From Dehalococcoidia bacterium (GTDB lineage: Bacteria > Chloroflexota > Dehalococcoidia > UBA2979), in assembly GCA_018700215.1 (NCBI GenBank), contig JABIST010000412.1, forward strand, positions 1 through 24,621: a stretch of 24,621 bases of DNA. Direction: 5' to 3'. The notes beneath the pieces were generated by a model, which saw only the letters and a program-made list of their open reading frames with translations, did no database searches and had not been told where the DNA came from. How positions within the stretch are numbered: the stretch's first letter is position 1; each line of letters begins with the position of its first letter. The translations under genes and the position numbers were made by a program. Shown here piece by piece: positions 14,530-22,451 of this stretch.

Positions 14530-16194
14530 GTGGCGAAGATCAGCGGGCATCAAATCATCGCGAAGGCGTTGAAGACGCAAGGCGTCGAGAACATGTACGG
14601 CGTGGTGGGCATTCCGGTGGCCGTCATCGCTGGTTCCGCCCAGCGCGAGGGCATTAACTACGTGGGGATGCGGCACGAGATGCCGGCAACCTACGCAGCG
14701 CAGGCAAGTTCATACCTGAACGGTCGCATCAGCGCGGCGCTGGTGGTGTCCGGCCCCGGCGCACTGAACGCGGTTGGCGCGTTCGCGAACGCGTGGTCGA
14801 ACCGCTGGCCGATGCTGCTGCTGGGCGGCGCGGGTGAGCAGAGCGGCGTGGACATGGGCTTCTTCCAGGAGTCCGAGCAGGTGGCGGCGATGGCGCCGTA
14901 CGCGAAGTACGCGAAGCGCGCAGAGAAGATTGAGCGACTGCCGATTTACATCGCGGAAGCGGTGAAGAAGTCGATCATGGGCGTTCCCGGCCCGTCCTAC
15001 ATTGACCTGCCCGGCGACGTGATTGCCGGTGAGGTGGATGAGGAGCTGGTGCAGTGGGCTCCTCGGGTGCCAGACCCGAAGCGACTGCTGTCCGACCCGC
15101 AGGATGTGCAGGCGGCGATTGAGGCGCTGAAGACGGCGGAGCAGCCGCTGGTCATCTTCGGCAAGGGTATTGCGGCATCGCGAGCCGAGGCTGAGATGCG
15201 CCGGTTCGTCGAGGAGACGGGAATCCCGTACCTGGCGATGCCGATGGCGAAGGGGATTATTCCGGACGACCACGAGCAGGCGGCCGCTGCGGCGCGCTCG
15301 TTCGTGCTGTCGAACGCGGACCTGATCTTCCTGGCTGGTGCACGGCTGAACTGGATGCTGCACTTCGGCCTGGCGCCGCGCTTCCGCGACGACGTGCGGA
15401 TCGTGCAGCTCGACTTCAACCCCGAGGAAATCGGCGTGAACGTGCCGTCCGAGGTGGCGCTGATTGGCGATGCGAAGGCGACGCTGGGTCAGATGCTGGA
15501 CGTGCTGGACAAGGACCCGTGGCAGTTCCCGCAGGACTCCGAGTGGTTGCAGTCGGTGAAGGCCGAGGCGCGTCAGAACGCTGAGGCGATTGACGCGATG
15601 TACGCCGACCACTCCACGCCGTTGCAGTATTACCCGGCGCTGAAGTCGATCGACACGGCGCTGCCGAACGATGCAATCATCGTGGCCGAGGGCGCCTCGA
15701 CGATGGACATCAGCCGGACGGTGCTGAACAACTACCAGGCGCGGACGCGTCTGGACGCCGGTTCTTACGGCTCGATGGGCCTGGGACACGGATTCGCGAT
15801 CGCCGCGGCAACGGAGCACCCGGATCGCAAGGTGCTCTGCTTGCAGGGCGACGGTGCGTTCGGTTTCGCCGGCACCGAGTGCGAAGTAGCCGTGCGCTAC
15901 AAGCTGCCGATCACGTGGGTGGTGTTCAACAATGGCGGCATCGGCGGCCACACCCAGGAGCAGATTGACAGCGGCACGGTGCCGCCAGGTGCGATGAGCC
16001 CCGGTGCTCGTTACGACCTGATGATGGAGGCGCTGGGCGGCAAGGGTTACCAGGCCGAGACGATCGAGGACCTGAACGCGGCTCTCGCTGAGGCGCTGAC
16101 GCTGGATGGTCCGTCGCTGATCAACGTGCCAATTGCACACGATGCGAAGCGCAAGCCACAGAAGTTCGGCTGGCTGACGAGCGCAGCTCACTAG
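14530..16194 (+). CDS. 2-hydroxyacyl-CoA lyase / oxalyl-CoA decarboxylase family ThDP enzyme
   Basis: 554 residues, three-domain ThDP enzyme. Visible: YGVVGIP (23-29), catalytic Glu in MRHE (E50), FQES (112-115), MAKG..PDDH (239-248), ARLNW (271-275), and the ThDP/Mg motif GDG...NN (440-442, 467-468). By recall, residues in FGLAPRF, DKDPWQFP, EGASTMDISRTVL and the C-terminal KPQKFGWLT resemble peroxisomal-type 2-hydroxyacyl-CoA lyase (HACL1) more than Oxalobacter oxalyl-CoA decarboxylase, whose Tyr-Glu pair is replaced here by Phe-Gln-Glu. I favour cleavage of 2-hydroxyacyl-CoA to an aldehyde and formyl-CoA. Oxalyl-CoA decarboxylase remains possible. The gene has its own upstream region and ends before a strong hairpin. 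Confidence 0.88.
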   Translation: MAKISGHQIIAKALKTQGVENMYGVVGIPVAVIAGSAQREGINYVGMRHEMPATYAAQASSYLNGRISAALVVSGPGALNAVGAFANAWSNRWPMLLLGGAGEQSGVDMGFFQESEQVAAMAPYAKYAKRAEKIERLPIYIAEAVKKSIMGVPGPSYIDLPGDVIAGEVDEELVQWAPRVPDPKRLLSDPQDVQAAIEALKTAEQPLVIFGKGIAASRAEAEMRRFVEETGIPYLAMPMAKGIIPDDHEQAAAAARSFVLSNADLIFLAGARLNWMLHFGLAPRFRDDVRIVQLDFNPEEIGVNVPSEVALIGDAKATLGQMLDVLDKDPWQFPQDSEWLQSVKAEARQNAEAIDAMYADHSTPLQYYPALKSIDTALPNDAIIVAEGASTMDISRTVLNNYQARTRLDAGSYGSMGLGHGFAIAAATEHPDRKVLCLQGDGAFGFAGTECEVAVRYKLPITWVVFNNGGIGGHTQEQIDSGTVPPGAMSPGARYDLMMEALGGKGYQAETIEDLNAALAEALTLDGPSLINVPIAHDAKRKPQKFGWLTSAAH

Positions 16195-16200
16195 GGGCGC

Positions 16201-16248
16201 GCTCGAGTTTTCGAGCTGGCCACCAAGGGCACGCTCGAATCGTCGAGC
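16201..16248. repeat. Tandem mini-hairpins GCTCGA-N4-TCGAGC
   Basis: GCTCGA-GTTT-TCGAGC (16201-16216) and GCTCGA-ATCG-TCGAGC (16233-16248) are two copies of the same 6-bp hairpin, each followed by TG, 32 bp apart. They lie just after the lyase stop. They could be RNA hairpins or protein-binding palindromes. Confidence 0.45.
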
Positions 16249-16264
16249 TGCTTTCGATTGATAA

Positions 16265-16294
16265 CGGACGCGGTGGGGCAACCCACCGCGTTCG
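16265..16294. terminator. Strong hairpin with GCAA tetraloop (terminator)
   Basis: A 13-bp stem (one G-T wobble) closes on GCAA, a GNRA tetraloop: CGGACGCGGTGGG pairs with CCCACCGCGTTCG. The T tract is short, so it may act as a weak intrinsic terminator or as a 3'-end stabiliser for the lyase mRNA. Confidence 0.65.
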
Positions 16295-16330
16295 CGTTAA
16301 GCTGCATGCAGGAAACTGAAGGGCAGTGCC

Positions 16331-17524
16331 ATGGACCTCACAGACAACACAGCCGAAGCGGGATTTCGCGAAGTGGTCAAGGGATTCATCGCCGAACACG
16401 GCGACAAGGGCCGCATGGGCGGTGGTCGCGGGAGCGGCGAGGAGAGCGGCTGGTCCTCGGACGCGCGCGAGCGGATGAAAGGGTGGCGCGAGGCGCTGGT
16501 GGACCGTGGCTGGATTGCGCCGGCGTGGCCGAAGGAGTTCGGCGGTGCGGGGCTCTCCGTGAAGGAGCAGTTCATCTTCAATGAGGAGCTGGCCGAGGCC
16601 GGACTGATGAACGTCGGCGGGTTCGGCGTGATGATGCTGGGTCCGACGCTGATGGTGCACGGCACTGATGAGCAGAAGGCAGAGATCCTGCCGAAGATCC
16701 TGGCCGGCGAAGTGGTGTGGTGCCAGGGCTGGTCCGAGCCGGGCGCCGGTTCCGACCTGGCATCGCTGCAGACGCGGGCCGCGCGCGACGGTGACGAGTA
16801 CGTCCTGAACGGTCAGAAGATCTGGACCACGGGCGCGCAGCACGCGACCCGGATGTACATGCTGGCGCGGACCGACCCGGATGCGCCGAAGCATCGTGGG
16901 ATCTCGATGCTGATGCTGAACATGGACGACCCGGGTGTGAGCGTGCGACCGCTGACGACGATGGCGAACCAGCAGACGTTCAACGAGGTGTTCTTCGAGG
17001 ACGTGCGTGTGCCGGTGAAGAACCGGATCGGTGAGGAGAACCGCGGCTGGTACGCGGGGATGACGCTGACGGACTTCGAGCGCTCGGGCATCGGCAACTC
17101 GGTGGGTACGCAGCGCGCGTTGCGCGGGACGCTGGCCTACGCGAAGAAGGCTCCGGCGCAGGAGACGGTGCTGGCGACGAGCGGCACGTGGAAGCTGGAC
17201 TTCGTCGATCGCTGGATCGAGGCGGACATCGCTCGGCTGTTCTCGCACCTGAACAACAGCATCCAGGACAAGGGGATGGTGCCGAACCACGAGGCATCGA
17301 TGTCCAAGCTGTTCACGACGGAGCTGAACCAGAAGATCGCGAAGACGACGCTGAAGCTGTTCGGTCTGTACGGCCTGCTGTGGGACCGCAAACGTGACGA
17401 GGCGATGAAGGGGCGGGCGGCGACTGGCTACCTGTCCTCGGTGTCATCTACGCTCGCGGGCGGTACATCTGAGATTCAGCGCAACATCATCGCGACGCGC
17501 GGGCTGAGCCTGCCCCGGGGCTAG
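16331..17524 (+). CDS. Acyl-CoA dehydrogenase (FadE-type)
   Basis: FAD-dependent alpha,beta-dehydrogenation of an acyl-CoA. 397 residues: helical N-terminus, the WCQGWSEPGAGSDLAS motif (about 135-150), IWTTGAQHATRMYMLART, a mid-region LTDFERSGIGNSVG, and the C-terminal GGTSEIQRNIIATRGLSLPRG. The C-terminal motif has Gly where medium-chain dehydrogenases carry the catalytic Glu (YEGT), as in many FadE-type branched or steroid-related enzymes. The base may sit elsewhere, or in a partner subunit. GAAGGG precedes ATG 16331. It lies between two tetraloop hairpins and therefore looks monocistronic. Confidence 0.92.
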   Translation: MDLTDNTAEAGFREVVKGFIAEHGDKGRMGGGRGSGEESGWSSDARERMKGWREALVDRGWIAPAWPKEFGGAGLSVKEQFIFNEELAEAGLMNVGGFGVMMLGPTLMVHGTDEQKAEILPKILAGEVVWCQGWSEPGAGSDLASLQTRAARDGDEYVLNGQKIWTTGAQHATRMYMLARTDPDAPKHRGISMLMLNMDDPGVSVRPLTTMANQQTFNEVFFEDVRVPVKNRIGEENRGWYAGMTLTDFERSGIGNSVGTQRALRGTLAYAKKAPAQETVLATSGTWKLDFVDRWIEADIARLFSHLNNSIQDKGMVPNHEASMSKLFTTELNQKIAKTTLKLFGLYGLLWDRKRDEAMKGRAATGYLSSVSSTLAGGTSEIQRNIIATRGLSLPRG

Positions 17525-17548
17525 CGAGTTCGTCGATCGAAGCTCTGG

Positions 17549-17575
17549 AAGGCCGTCCGAGAGGGCGGCCTTCTT
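17549..17575 (+). terminator. Rho-independent terminator with GAGA tetraloop
   Basis: AAGGCCGTCC (17549-17558) pairs with GGGCGGCCTT (17563-17572) around GAGA; TTCTTGC follows. A 10-bp stem with a GNRA loop, 25 bp after the dehydrogenase stop. Confidence 0.75.
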
Positions 17576-17602
17576 GCTATCGTCCTCGGCGAGGAGCGTG
17601 CC

Positions 17603-18514
17603 ATGACCACCTACCGCCCGATGCCTGAGTATCAGACCGGTCCGATGGAGGTTGGCGACAACCTCTACGCGTACCTGCAGTGGAACGGTGGTTGGGGGAT
17701 CAGCAACGCCGGGTTCCTGGTAGATGACGATGGGCTGCTGGTGATCGATGCGCTGATGGCGCCGAGCATGACGCGCGACTTCGTCGACACGATGCGCGGC
17801 GTGAGTCAGGCGCCGTTTCGGCACCTGGTGAACACGCACATGCACGCCGACCACACGAACGGCAATCAGTTCATCAAGGGCGCCGAGATTGTGGCGCATC
17901 AGCACTGTCGCGACGAGATGGAGGCGGCAGAGGTACTGGCGGCGCAGCAGGCGGCGACGCGCGAAGCGGGCGACCGAGGCCCGAAGCCATTCTGGATCCA
18001 GCAGGCGTGGTGGGACGAGCTGGCCGAGGTGAAGTCGACGCTGCCGCAGACCACGTTCCAGGACAGCCTGACGCTGCGCTACGGCTCGACCGAGGCGCAG
18101 CTTTCGCACCACGGTCCGGCGCACACGCTGGGCGACTCGATGGTGTACTTCCCGGACTCGAAGGTGCTGTTCAGCGGCGACCTGGCGTTTTTCTACGCGA
18201 TGCCGCTCTGCCGAGGACACATGCCGAACTGGGTGCGGATCTGCGACATCATTCGCGACATGGAGATCGAGACGATCATCCCGGGGCACGGACCGATGGG
18301 CGGCAAGCGCGAGCTGCAGGACATGCAGGAGTTCATGCAGTTCATGGTGGATCAGACGCGCGACTGCTTTGCGAACGGGCTGTCTGAGGAGGATGCGGCG
18401 AAGGCGATCGACATTGGTGACTGGGCGAAGTGGCCGGAGGCGGAGCGCAAGGAGATGAACATCGCGAATCTGTACGCGACGTATCGAGCGGAATCGAACG
18501 AGGCGAGCAGATGA
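17603..18514 (+). CDS. MBL-fold metallo-hydrolase
   Basis: 303 residues. Metal-binding HMHADH (79-84), a further His in HHGPAHTLGDS, Asp in FSGDLAF and a terminal His in IPGHGP complete a dinuclear site. The DGLLVIDALMAPSMTRDFVDTMR and NTHMHADHTNGNQF segments recall the subgroup around quinoprotein relay / SoxH-like and cyclase-type hydrolases, with no sulfatase-specific motif. There is no signal peptide. GAGGAG at 17591-17596 supports ATG 17603. Its TGA overlaps the ATG of the next gene (ATGA), so the two are co-translated. The partner dehydrogenase suggests work on a hydroxy-acid or lactone-like intermediate (inference). Confidence 0.88.
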   Translation: MTTYRPMPEYQTGPMEVGDNLYAYLQWNGGWGISNAGFLVDDDGLLVIDALMAPSMTRDFVDTMRGVSQAPFRHLVNTHMHADHTNGNQFIKGAEIVAHQHCRDEMEAAEVLAAQQAATREAGDRGPKPFWIQQAWWDELAEVKSTLPQTTFQDSLTLRYGSTEAQLSHHGPAHTLGDSMVYFPDSKVLFSGDLAFFYAMPLCRGHMPNWVRICDIIRDMEIETIIPGHGPMGGKRELQDMQEFMQFMVDQTRDCFANGLSEEDAAKAIDIGDWAKWPEAERKEMNIANLYATYRAESNEASR

Positions 18515-19362
18515 ACGACGACGGCATGACGACGATCGGGCTGCTGCACCCGGGGGCGATGGGCTCCTCGATTGGGGCGGCAGCGCAGGCTTCGGGTGCG
18601 CGGGTGGTGTGGGTCTCCGAGGGCCGCAGCGAGGCGACAGTGGCGCGCGCGAGGGCGGACGGCTTCGAGGATGTGGACTGGCTGAACGGGCTGGTGAACC
18701 AGAGCCGGATCATCCTCTCGGTCTGCCCGCCAGAGTTCGCGGTGGAGCTGGCTGAGGAGGTGTGCGCCCTCGGCTATCGCGGGATCTACGTGGATGCGAA
18801 CGCGATTGCGCCGGCGACGAGCCGGACGATTGCGGAGCTGGTGGAGCGCAACAACGGCAGCTATGTGGATGGCGGGATTATCGGTGGGCCGGCGCGGCAG
18901 CCGGACACGACACGGCTGTACCTCGCTGGGGCGCAGGCGCAGTTCGCGGCGCAGTTCCTCGACAAGGGCAACCTGGAGGTGAACTGCATCGAGGGCGACG
19001 CGGGGGCGGCTTCGGCGCTGAAGATGGCATACGCGGCGTGGACGAAGGGGACGAGCGCGCTGCTGGCGGACGTGATCGCGCTGGCGCTGGCCGAGGGTGT
19101 GCACGACTCGTTGGTGGCGGAGTGGGAGCGGTCGCAGCCGGAGTTGGTGCAGCGCTCGGAGCGTGGCCTGCCGGGGGCGGCAGCGAAGGCGTGGCGGTTC
19201 GTCGGCGAGATGGAGGAGATTGCGGCGACATTCGAGGCGAACGGGCTGCCGGACGGCTTTCATCGGGCGGCGGCGGAGGTCTATCGGCGATTGGAGCAGT
19301 TCAAGGACGATCCGAACGCGCCGGGTGGGGCGGACCTCGCGAAGCACTTGCTCCCGGATTGA
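18511..19362 (+). CDS. NAD(P)-dependent beta-hydroxyacid dehydrogenase-like protein (DUF1932 C-terminus)
   Basis: 283 residues. N-terminal Rossmann fold with GLLHPGAMGSSIG (10-22), the beta-hydroxyacid-dehydrogenase fingerprint. The helical C-terminal domain carries SALKMAYAAWTKGTSALL with the expected catalytic Lys, and the DGGIIGGPARQP segment fits the DUF1932-containing 6-phosphogluconate-dehydrogenase-like group. It could oxidise 3-hydroxyisobutyrate-like acids, but specificity is unknown. Translation is coupled to the MBL hydrolase by the ATGA overlap; another ATG at residue 6 is possible. The gene ends 22 bp before the Rieske-like gene. Confidence 0.88.
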   Translation: MNDDGMTTIGLLHPGAMGSSIGAAAQASGARVVWVSEGRSEATVARARADGFEDVDWLNGLVNQSRIILSVCPPEFAVELAEEVCALGYRGIYVDANAIAPATSRTIAELVERNNGSYVDGGIIGGPARQPDTTRLYLAGAQAQFAAQFLDKGNLEVNCIEGDAGAASALKMAYAAWTKGTSALLADVIALALAEGVHDSLVAEWERSQPELVQRSERGLPGAAAKAWRFVGEMEEIAATFEANGLPDGFHRAAAEVYRRLEQFKDDPNAPGGADLAKHLLPD

Positions 19363-19384
19363 TCGCTACGTGCAGTGAGGTGAG

Positions 19385-20029
19385 GTGGTGAGTGCCGCGA
19401 TGATTCCCGGCAGTCGATCGCGAGGGCAGGTGGTGCAGCGCTGGCTCTTCGGTGGGCTGCTGGTTGCGGTCGTGGTTTTGGGGGCGGTGGCGACGTGGTC
19501 GTTCGTGTGGCCGTCGGACGCCGCGCGGGGCTCGTACGCATTGGGGCCGGTGAGCGGTATCGAGCGCGGTTCGGTGACGGCTTACGTGATCAACGAAGAG
19601 GGTGAGCTAGCGGCGGTCGCGGACGTTGCAGTGCGTTTTGGGGTGAGCGGCGAGCGAGGGGGCTCAGCCCGCGGTAGTGCGCTCGTCTATGTGGTGCGAT
19701 TCCCTGACGGGGATCTGCGCGTGTTTTCGGGGGCGAGCACGCATCTCGGACGGGTGGTAGTCTGGCGATCCGATGCCTCGACACACCTGTCAGACGAGTA
19801 CGTCGGATTCTTCGTCGAACCCTCGCATAGCGAGCAGCGGGCGATCGATGGGACTCGGATCTCTGGGCCGCCACCGCGGGATCTCGATGAATATCAGTGG
19901 CACCTCGATGACGGCGTGCTCGTGATCGAGCTGGGCGAGCTCGAGCGCGGGGCATTGGGTAGTCCCGTGCCACCGCCGTACGACGTGACATCCGAGGGGT
20001 GGGCGACGTCTGGGTGGCCCTCGGAGTAG
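19385..20029 (+). CDS. Membrane-anchored Rieske-like protein without cysteine ligands
   Basis: 214 residues: one TM helix (about 20-42) and an exported domain. The domain mimics a bc-type Rieske protein: STHLGRVVVW (118-127) stands for CTHLGC..W, EPSHSE (145-150) for CPCHGS, then GPPPRDLDEY (161-170) and DDGVLVIEL. Both histidines (H120, H148) are retained, but all four cysteines are replaced (Ser, Arg, Glu, Ser), so no 2Fe-2S cluster can form in the usual way. The reading frame is uninterrupted and codon usage is normal. Start is GTG 19385 or 19388, with GAGG at 19377-19380; ATG 19400 is also possible. Role unknown; it may be a structural or copper/haem-binding relic (speculation). Confidence 0.72.
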   Translation: MVSAAMIPGSRSRGQVVQRWLFGGLLVAVVVLGAVATWSFVWPSDAARGSYALGPVSGIERGSVTAYVINEEGELAAVADVAVRFGVSGERGGSARGSALVYVVRFPDGDLRVFSGASTHLGRVVVWRSDASTHLSDEYVGFFVEPSHSEQRAIDGTRISGPPPRDLDEYQWHLDDGVLVIELGELERGALGSPVPPPYDVTSEGWATSGWPSE

Positions 20030-20080
20030 CCGTGGCGCGGTAGGCTCTGCTCATTCTCGAGGAATGCGAACGGAGACGAC

Positions 20081-20503
20081 ATGGCGGAGATGACGACGGA
20101 GGAGGCGCACGCCTTCCTGGATAGCCGACCGGGTTGGGCGATGCTGACGACGACGGACCGGAACGGATATCCGCACACGATTCCGATCGGGTATTTCCGG
20201 GATGGGGACGATGTGTACCTGGGGGGGCGGGACGGAACGCAGAAGGTGTTGAATGTCGAGCGGGAAGCACGGGTCAGCGTGCTGGTGGAGAGCGGCTCGT
20301 CGATGGCGGATTTGAAGGGGTTGCTGATTCAGGGCGACGGCGAGGTGGTGCGCGACGGGCCGGAACTGCTGCGGCTGAGTCGGCTGGGGGCGCAGGCGCG
20401 AGGGCTGCCAGAGTCGGAGTGGCCGACCGAGGTGGGGCCGGGGCGCGCGTACGTGCACGTGACGCCAGTGCGCCTCGTGTCGTGGGACAACACCAAGCCT
20501 TAG
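20081..20503 (+). CDS. Pyridoxamine 5'-phosphate oxidase-fold protein (flavin/F420-binding)
   Basis: 140 residues of the split-barrel fold: RPGWAMLTTTDRNGYPHTIPIGY, DDVYLGGRDGTQKVLNVEREARVSVLVE, then LLIQGDGEVVRDG and the C-terminal YVHVTPVRLVSWDN. Small members of this group bind FMN or F420 and reduce or bind varied substrates. The sequence resembles the TIGR03618-like F420-associated members (uncertain). GGAG at 20072-20075 supports ATG 20081. It is convergent with the large membrane protein gene, only 10 bp away. Confidence 0.87.
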   Translation: MAEMTTEEAHAFLDSRPGWAMLTTTDRNGYPHTIPIGYFRDGDDVYLGGRDGTQKVLNVEREARVSVLVESGSSMADLKGLLIQGDGEVVRDGPELLRLSRLGAQARGLPESEWPTEVGPGRAYVHVTPVRLVSWDNTKP

Positions 20504-20513
20504 AAGGCCCGAA

Positions 20514-22268
20514 CTAGGCGGCTACGCGCTCCTCGGTGGTGTCGGGGGTGGCATCGAGGGTGATCGGCTCGGGGCTGGCCTCGGGTGTTGTGTCGCGGCG
20601 GTCGAGGTAGACGTGCACGGCAATCACGGCTGAGGCGAGCAGCAGGGCGATGACGCCGACGACGAGGGCGTTCGTCGCGACCGCGCCGACCTGCTGGTTG
20701 ATGACGGCTTCGAGCTGGTCGAGCGCGCGCAGGCTGAACGAGGTGGCGGCGTTGTCGCTCGCAATCAGGTCGGTGCGGGTGCTGGCGAAGGCGTCGGAGA
20801 GCAGCGGTGAGACGACGGCGCTGTAGACGGGGCCGGCGACGGCGAAGATGGCGAACGCGGCAGCGGCGAGGGCCGAGGTGCCCCAGACGGCGCGGGACCA
20901 CCACTGGCGACCGCCGAGCATGGAGATCTGGAAGGCGATCAGCAGGACGCCGAAGGCGCCGAGCAGCAGGCCTCGGCTGGAGACCGGTCCGATGATGCTG
21001 CGGGCAGTGTCGAGCGCGAATGCGCTGGCCTCGGAGGTGTCGATGGAGCCGTCGGGTGTTGGGGTGGCGGGGTCGCCGATGCGGTTCTGGAGGTCGTCAA
21101 TGGAGAGGGTGCGGCCAGCGGGGGTGAACCAGGCGCGGGCGATCTCGATGGACTCGACCGGGGGGCTGTCGGCTGCGGCCAGCTTGGCGTTGATGTCGTC
21201 ACCGGTGAGCCCGTAGCCGGTGCTGATCAGTTCCTCGGGGGTGGTCTTGAGCGCACCGGCGGCGAACTCGGCAATCTCGGGGTGTGCGCTGAAGTCGATC
21301 TGGATTGCGAAGCTGTCGCTGGCACCGGTGAGGTAGGCGGTGAGTTCGCGGACGGCGCCGAAGAGTTCGCCCTGGAACCATTCGATCGCCACGGACTGCT
21401 CTTCACCGAGCATGAGTGAGAGCGAGGTGACTTCCGAGGGCGCACCTTCGGTGGCCATCGTGTCGACGAGGGTGACTGCCTGAGCGGCTGGAACGCCTTC
21501 AACGGCGAAGAAGCCTTGCAGCAGCTCGAGATCGGCCTCGCTGGCGGCACCGTCGAGGACGCGGGCCGTCAGTTCGGGGATTGCGGCGCCCTCAGGGGCG
21601 GCTTCGTAGAGGCGAGCGGCGAGTGAGGATGAGGTCTCCAGATCGAGCCCAGCACCACGAAAGAGCGCGAGCATCTGGATGGACTGTTCGTTCTTGAAGG
21701 CCTCGAGTTCGGGTAGTTGGACTGCGGCGGAGAGGCCATCGAAGGCTTGGGCAGTGAGGTCCAGGGTGGTCCAGGTCTGCTCGAAGGCGGAGCTGCCGCC
21801 GCTGGCGGTGCCGAAGGCGGACTCAACCGGCTGGTTGAAGGAGAGGTTCCAGTTGAGCTCGTCGCGCTGACCCGTGAGGTAGGCGATGAAGGCCGCGACG
21901 CCCTCGGTGGCAACGCTTTCGAGGTACTCCGGTGGGACGGCGGTGCGGGCGAAGTCGAGGATGAGCTGTTGGGAGGCGGCGTCGGTGGGCAGCGCGACGT
22001 CGGCGAGATTCTCGGGGAGCTTCGAGTCCTGCTCGACGAGGAAGTCATTGAGAGCGGTGGGGAGCACTTCGTCGTGGATCGCGTCGAAGGCGCCGAGAGC
22101 GGCGAGCTGGTTGGTGTAGAAGTCGGCACTGAGCACCGTCTGATTGGCGCGGTAGATCAGCAGGGTAGAGGTGAGCGCGCCGATCAGGGCGAGCGTCATG
22201 AAGATGGCGAAGGTGCGGCGGACAACGATCACGATTACCTGCTTCGATTTGGGCGTGCGTACCTGCAA
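20514..22268 (-). CDS. Large membrane protein of unknown function, four TM segments
   Basis: 584 residues. TM segments at about 14-38, 432-451, 461-486 and 531-556, with a roughly 390-residue extracytoplasmic domain between the first and second. That domain starts with ANQTVLSADFYTNQLAALGAFDAIHDEVLP and is helical and acidic; no catalytic motif is visible. I have seen similar 'YDxxxxxxLP' openings in unannotated membrane proteins of Chloroflexi and Firmicutes but cannot name the family. The C-terminal tail is Thr/Pro/Glu-rich. The start is uncertain: TTG 22268 begins the frame, and GTG 22232 has a weak AGCAGG site. It is divergent from the Trx-Crp regulator gene and may be under its control. 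Confidence 0.8.
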   Translation of the reverse strand: MQVRTPKSKQVIVIVVRRTFAIFMTLALIGALTSTLLIYRANQTVLSADFYTNQLAALGAFDAIHDEVLPTALNDFLVEQDSKLPENLADVALPTDAASQQLILDFARTAVPPEYLESVATEGVAAFIAYLTGQRDELNWNLSFNQPVESAFGTASGGSSAFEQTWTTLDLTAQAFDGLSAAVQLPELEAFKNEQSIQMLALFRGAGLDLETSSSLAARLYEAAPEGAAIPELTARVLDGAASEADLELLQGFFAVEGVPAAQAVTLVDTMATEGAPSEVTSLSLMLGEEQSVAIEWFQGELFGAVRELTAYLTGASDSFAIQIDFSAHPEIAEFAAGALKTTPEELISTGYGLTGDDINAKLAAADSPPVESIEIARAWFTPAGRTLSIDDLQNRIGDPATPTPDGSIDTSEASAFALDTARSIIGPVSSRGLLLGAFGVLLIAFQISMLGGRQWWSRAVWGTSALAAAAFAIFAVAGPVYSAVVSPLLSDAFASTRTDLIASDNAATSFSLRALDQLEAVINQQVGAVATNALVVGVIALLLASAVIAVHVYLDRRDTTPEASPEPITLDATPDTTEERVAA

Positions 22269-22321
22269 ATCATCGGTTTTGCGGGGGATTTGGACAGGGT
22301 GACGGGGTTCGCGACAGGGGA

Positions 22322-22345
22322 GTGACGGCGATCACGGCATGCCGT
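22322..22345. promoter_or_regulatory. Crp-like palindrome GTGA-N6-TCAC, overlapping a 12-bp perfect palindrome
   Basis: GTGA (22322-22325) and TCAC (22332-22335) are spaced by 6 bp as in Crp-type sites. The perfect palindrome ACGGCATGCCGT (22334-22345) overlaps it. The site lies between the divergent membrane-protein and Crp-fusion genes, so autoregulation and control of both are possible. Confidence 0.5.
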
Positions 22346-22365
22346 TTGCGCGGAGCAGACACTGA

Positions 22366-22451
22366 GGTTGGGTGGTTGAGCTGGCCGCCAGCGGCGTTCA
22401 CCCAGCCATTCCTCACGGATGGGGGCGCGGTCGTCCTCCCCGCCCTCATCC
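22366..22451 (+). promoter_or_regulatory. Structured 5' leader of the Trx-Crp gene (two hairpins)
   Basis: Hairpin 1: GGTTGGGTG (22366-22374) pairs with CACCCAGCC (22399-22407), one G-T wobble, with an inner CTGG/CCAG stem (22381-22391). Hairpin 2: GGATGGGGGCG (22417-22427) pairs with CGCCCTCATCC (22441-22451), 11 bp with one wobble. Its loop contains CTCC (22435-22438), complementary to the GGAG of the ribosome site at 22464-22468. No T run follows either hairpin. Confidence 0.5.

Noticed and set aside
14710..16281. 523-codon minus-strand frame opposite the lyase
   Set aside because: Arg/His/Leu-rich translation without domains; the lyase frame is certain.
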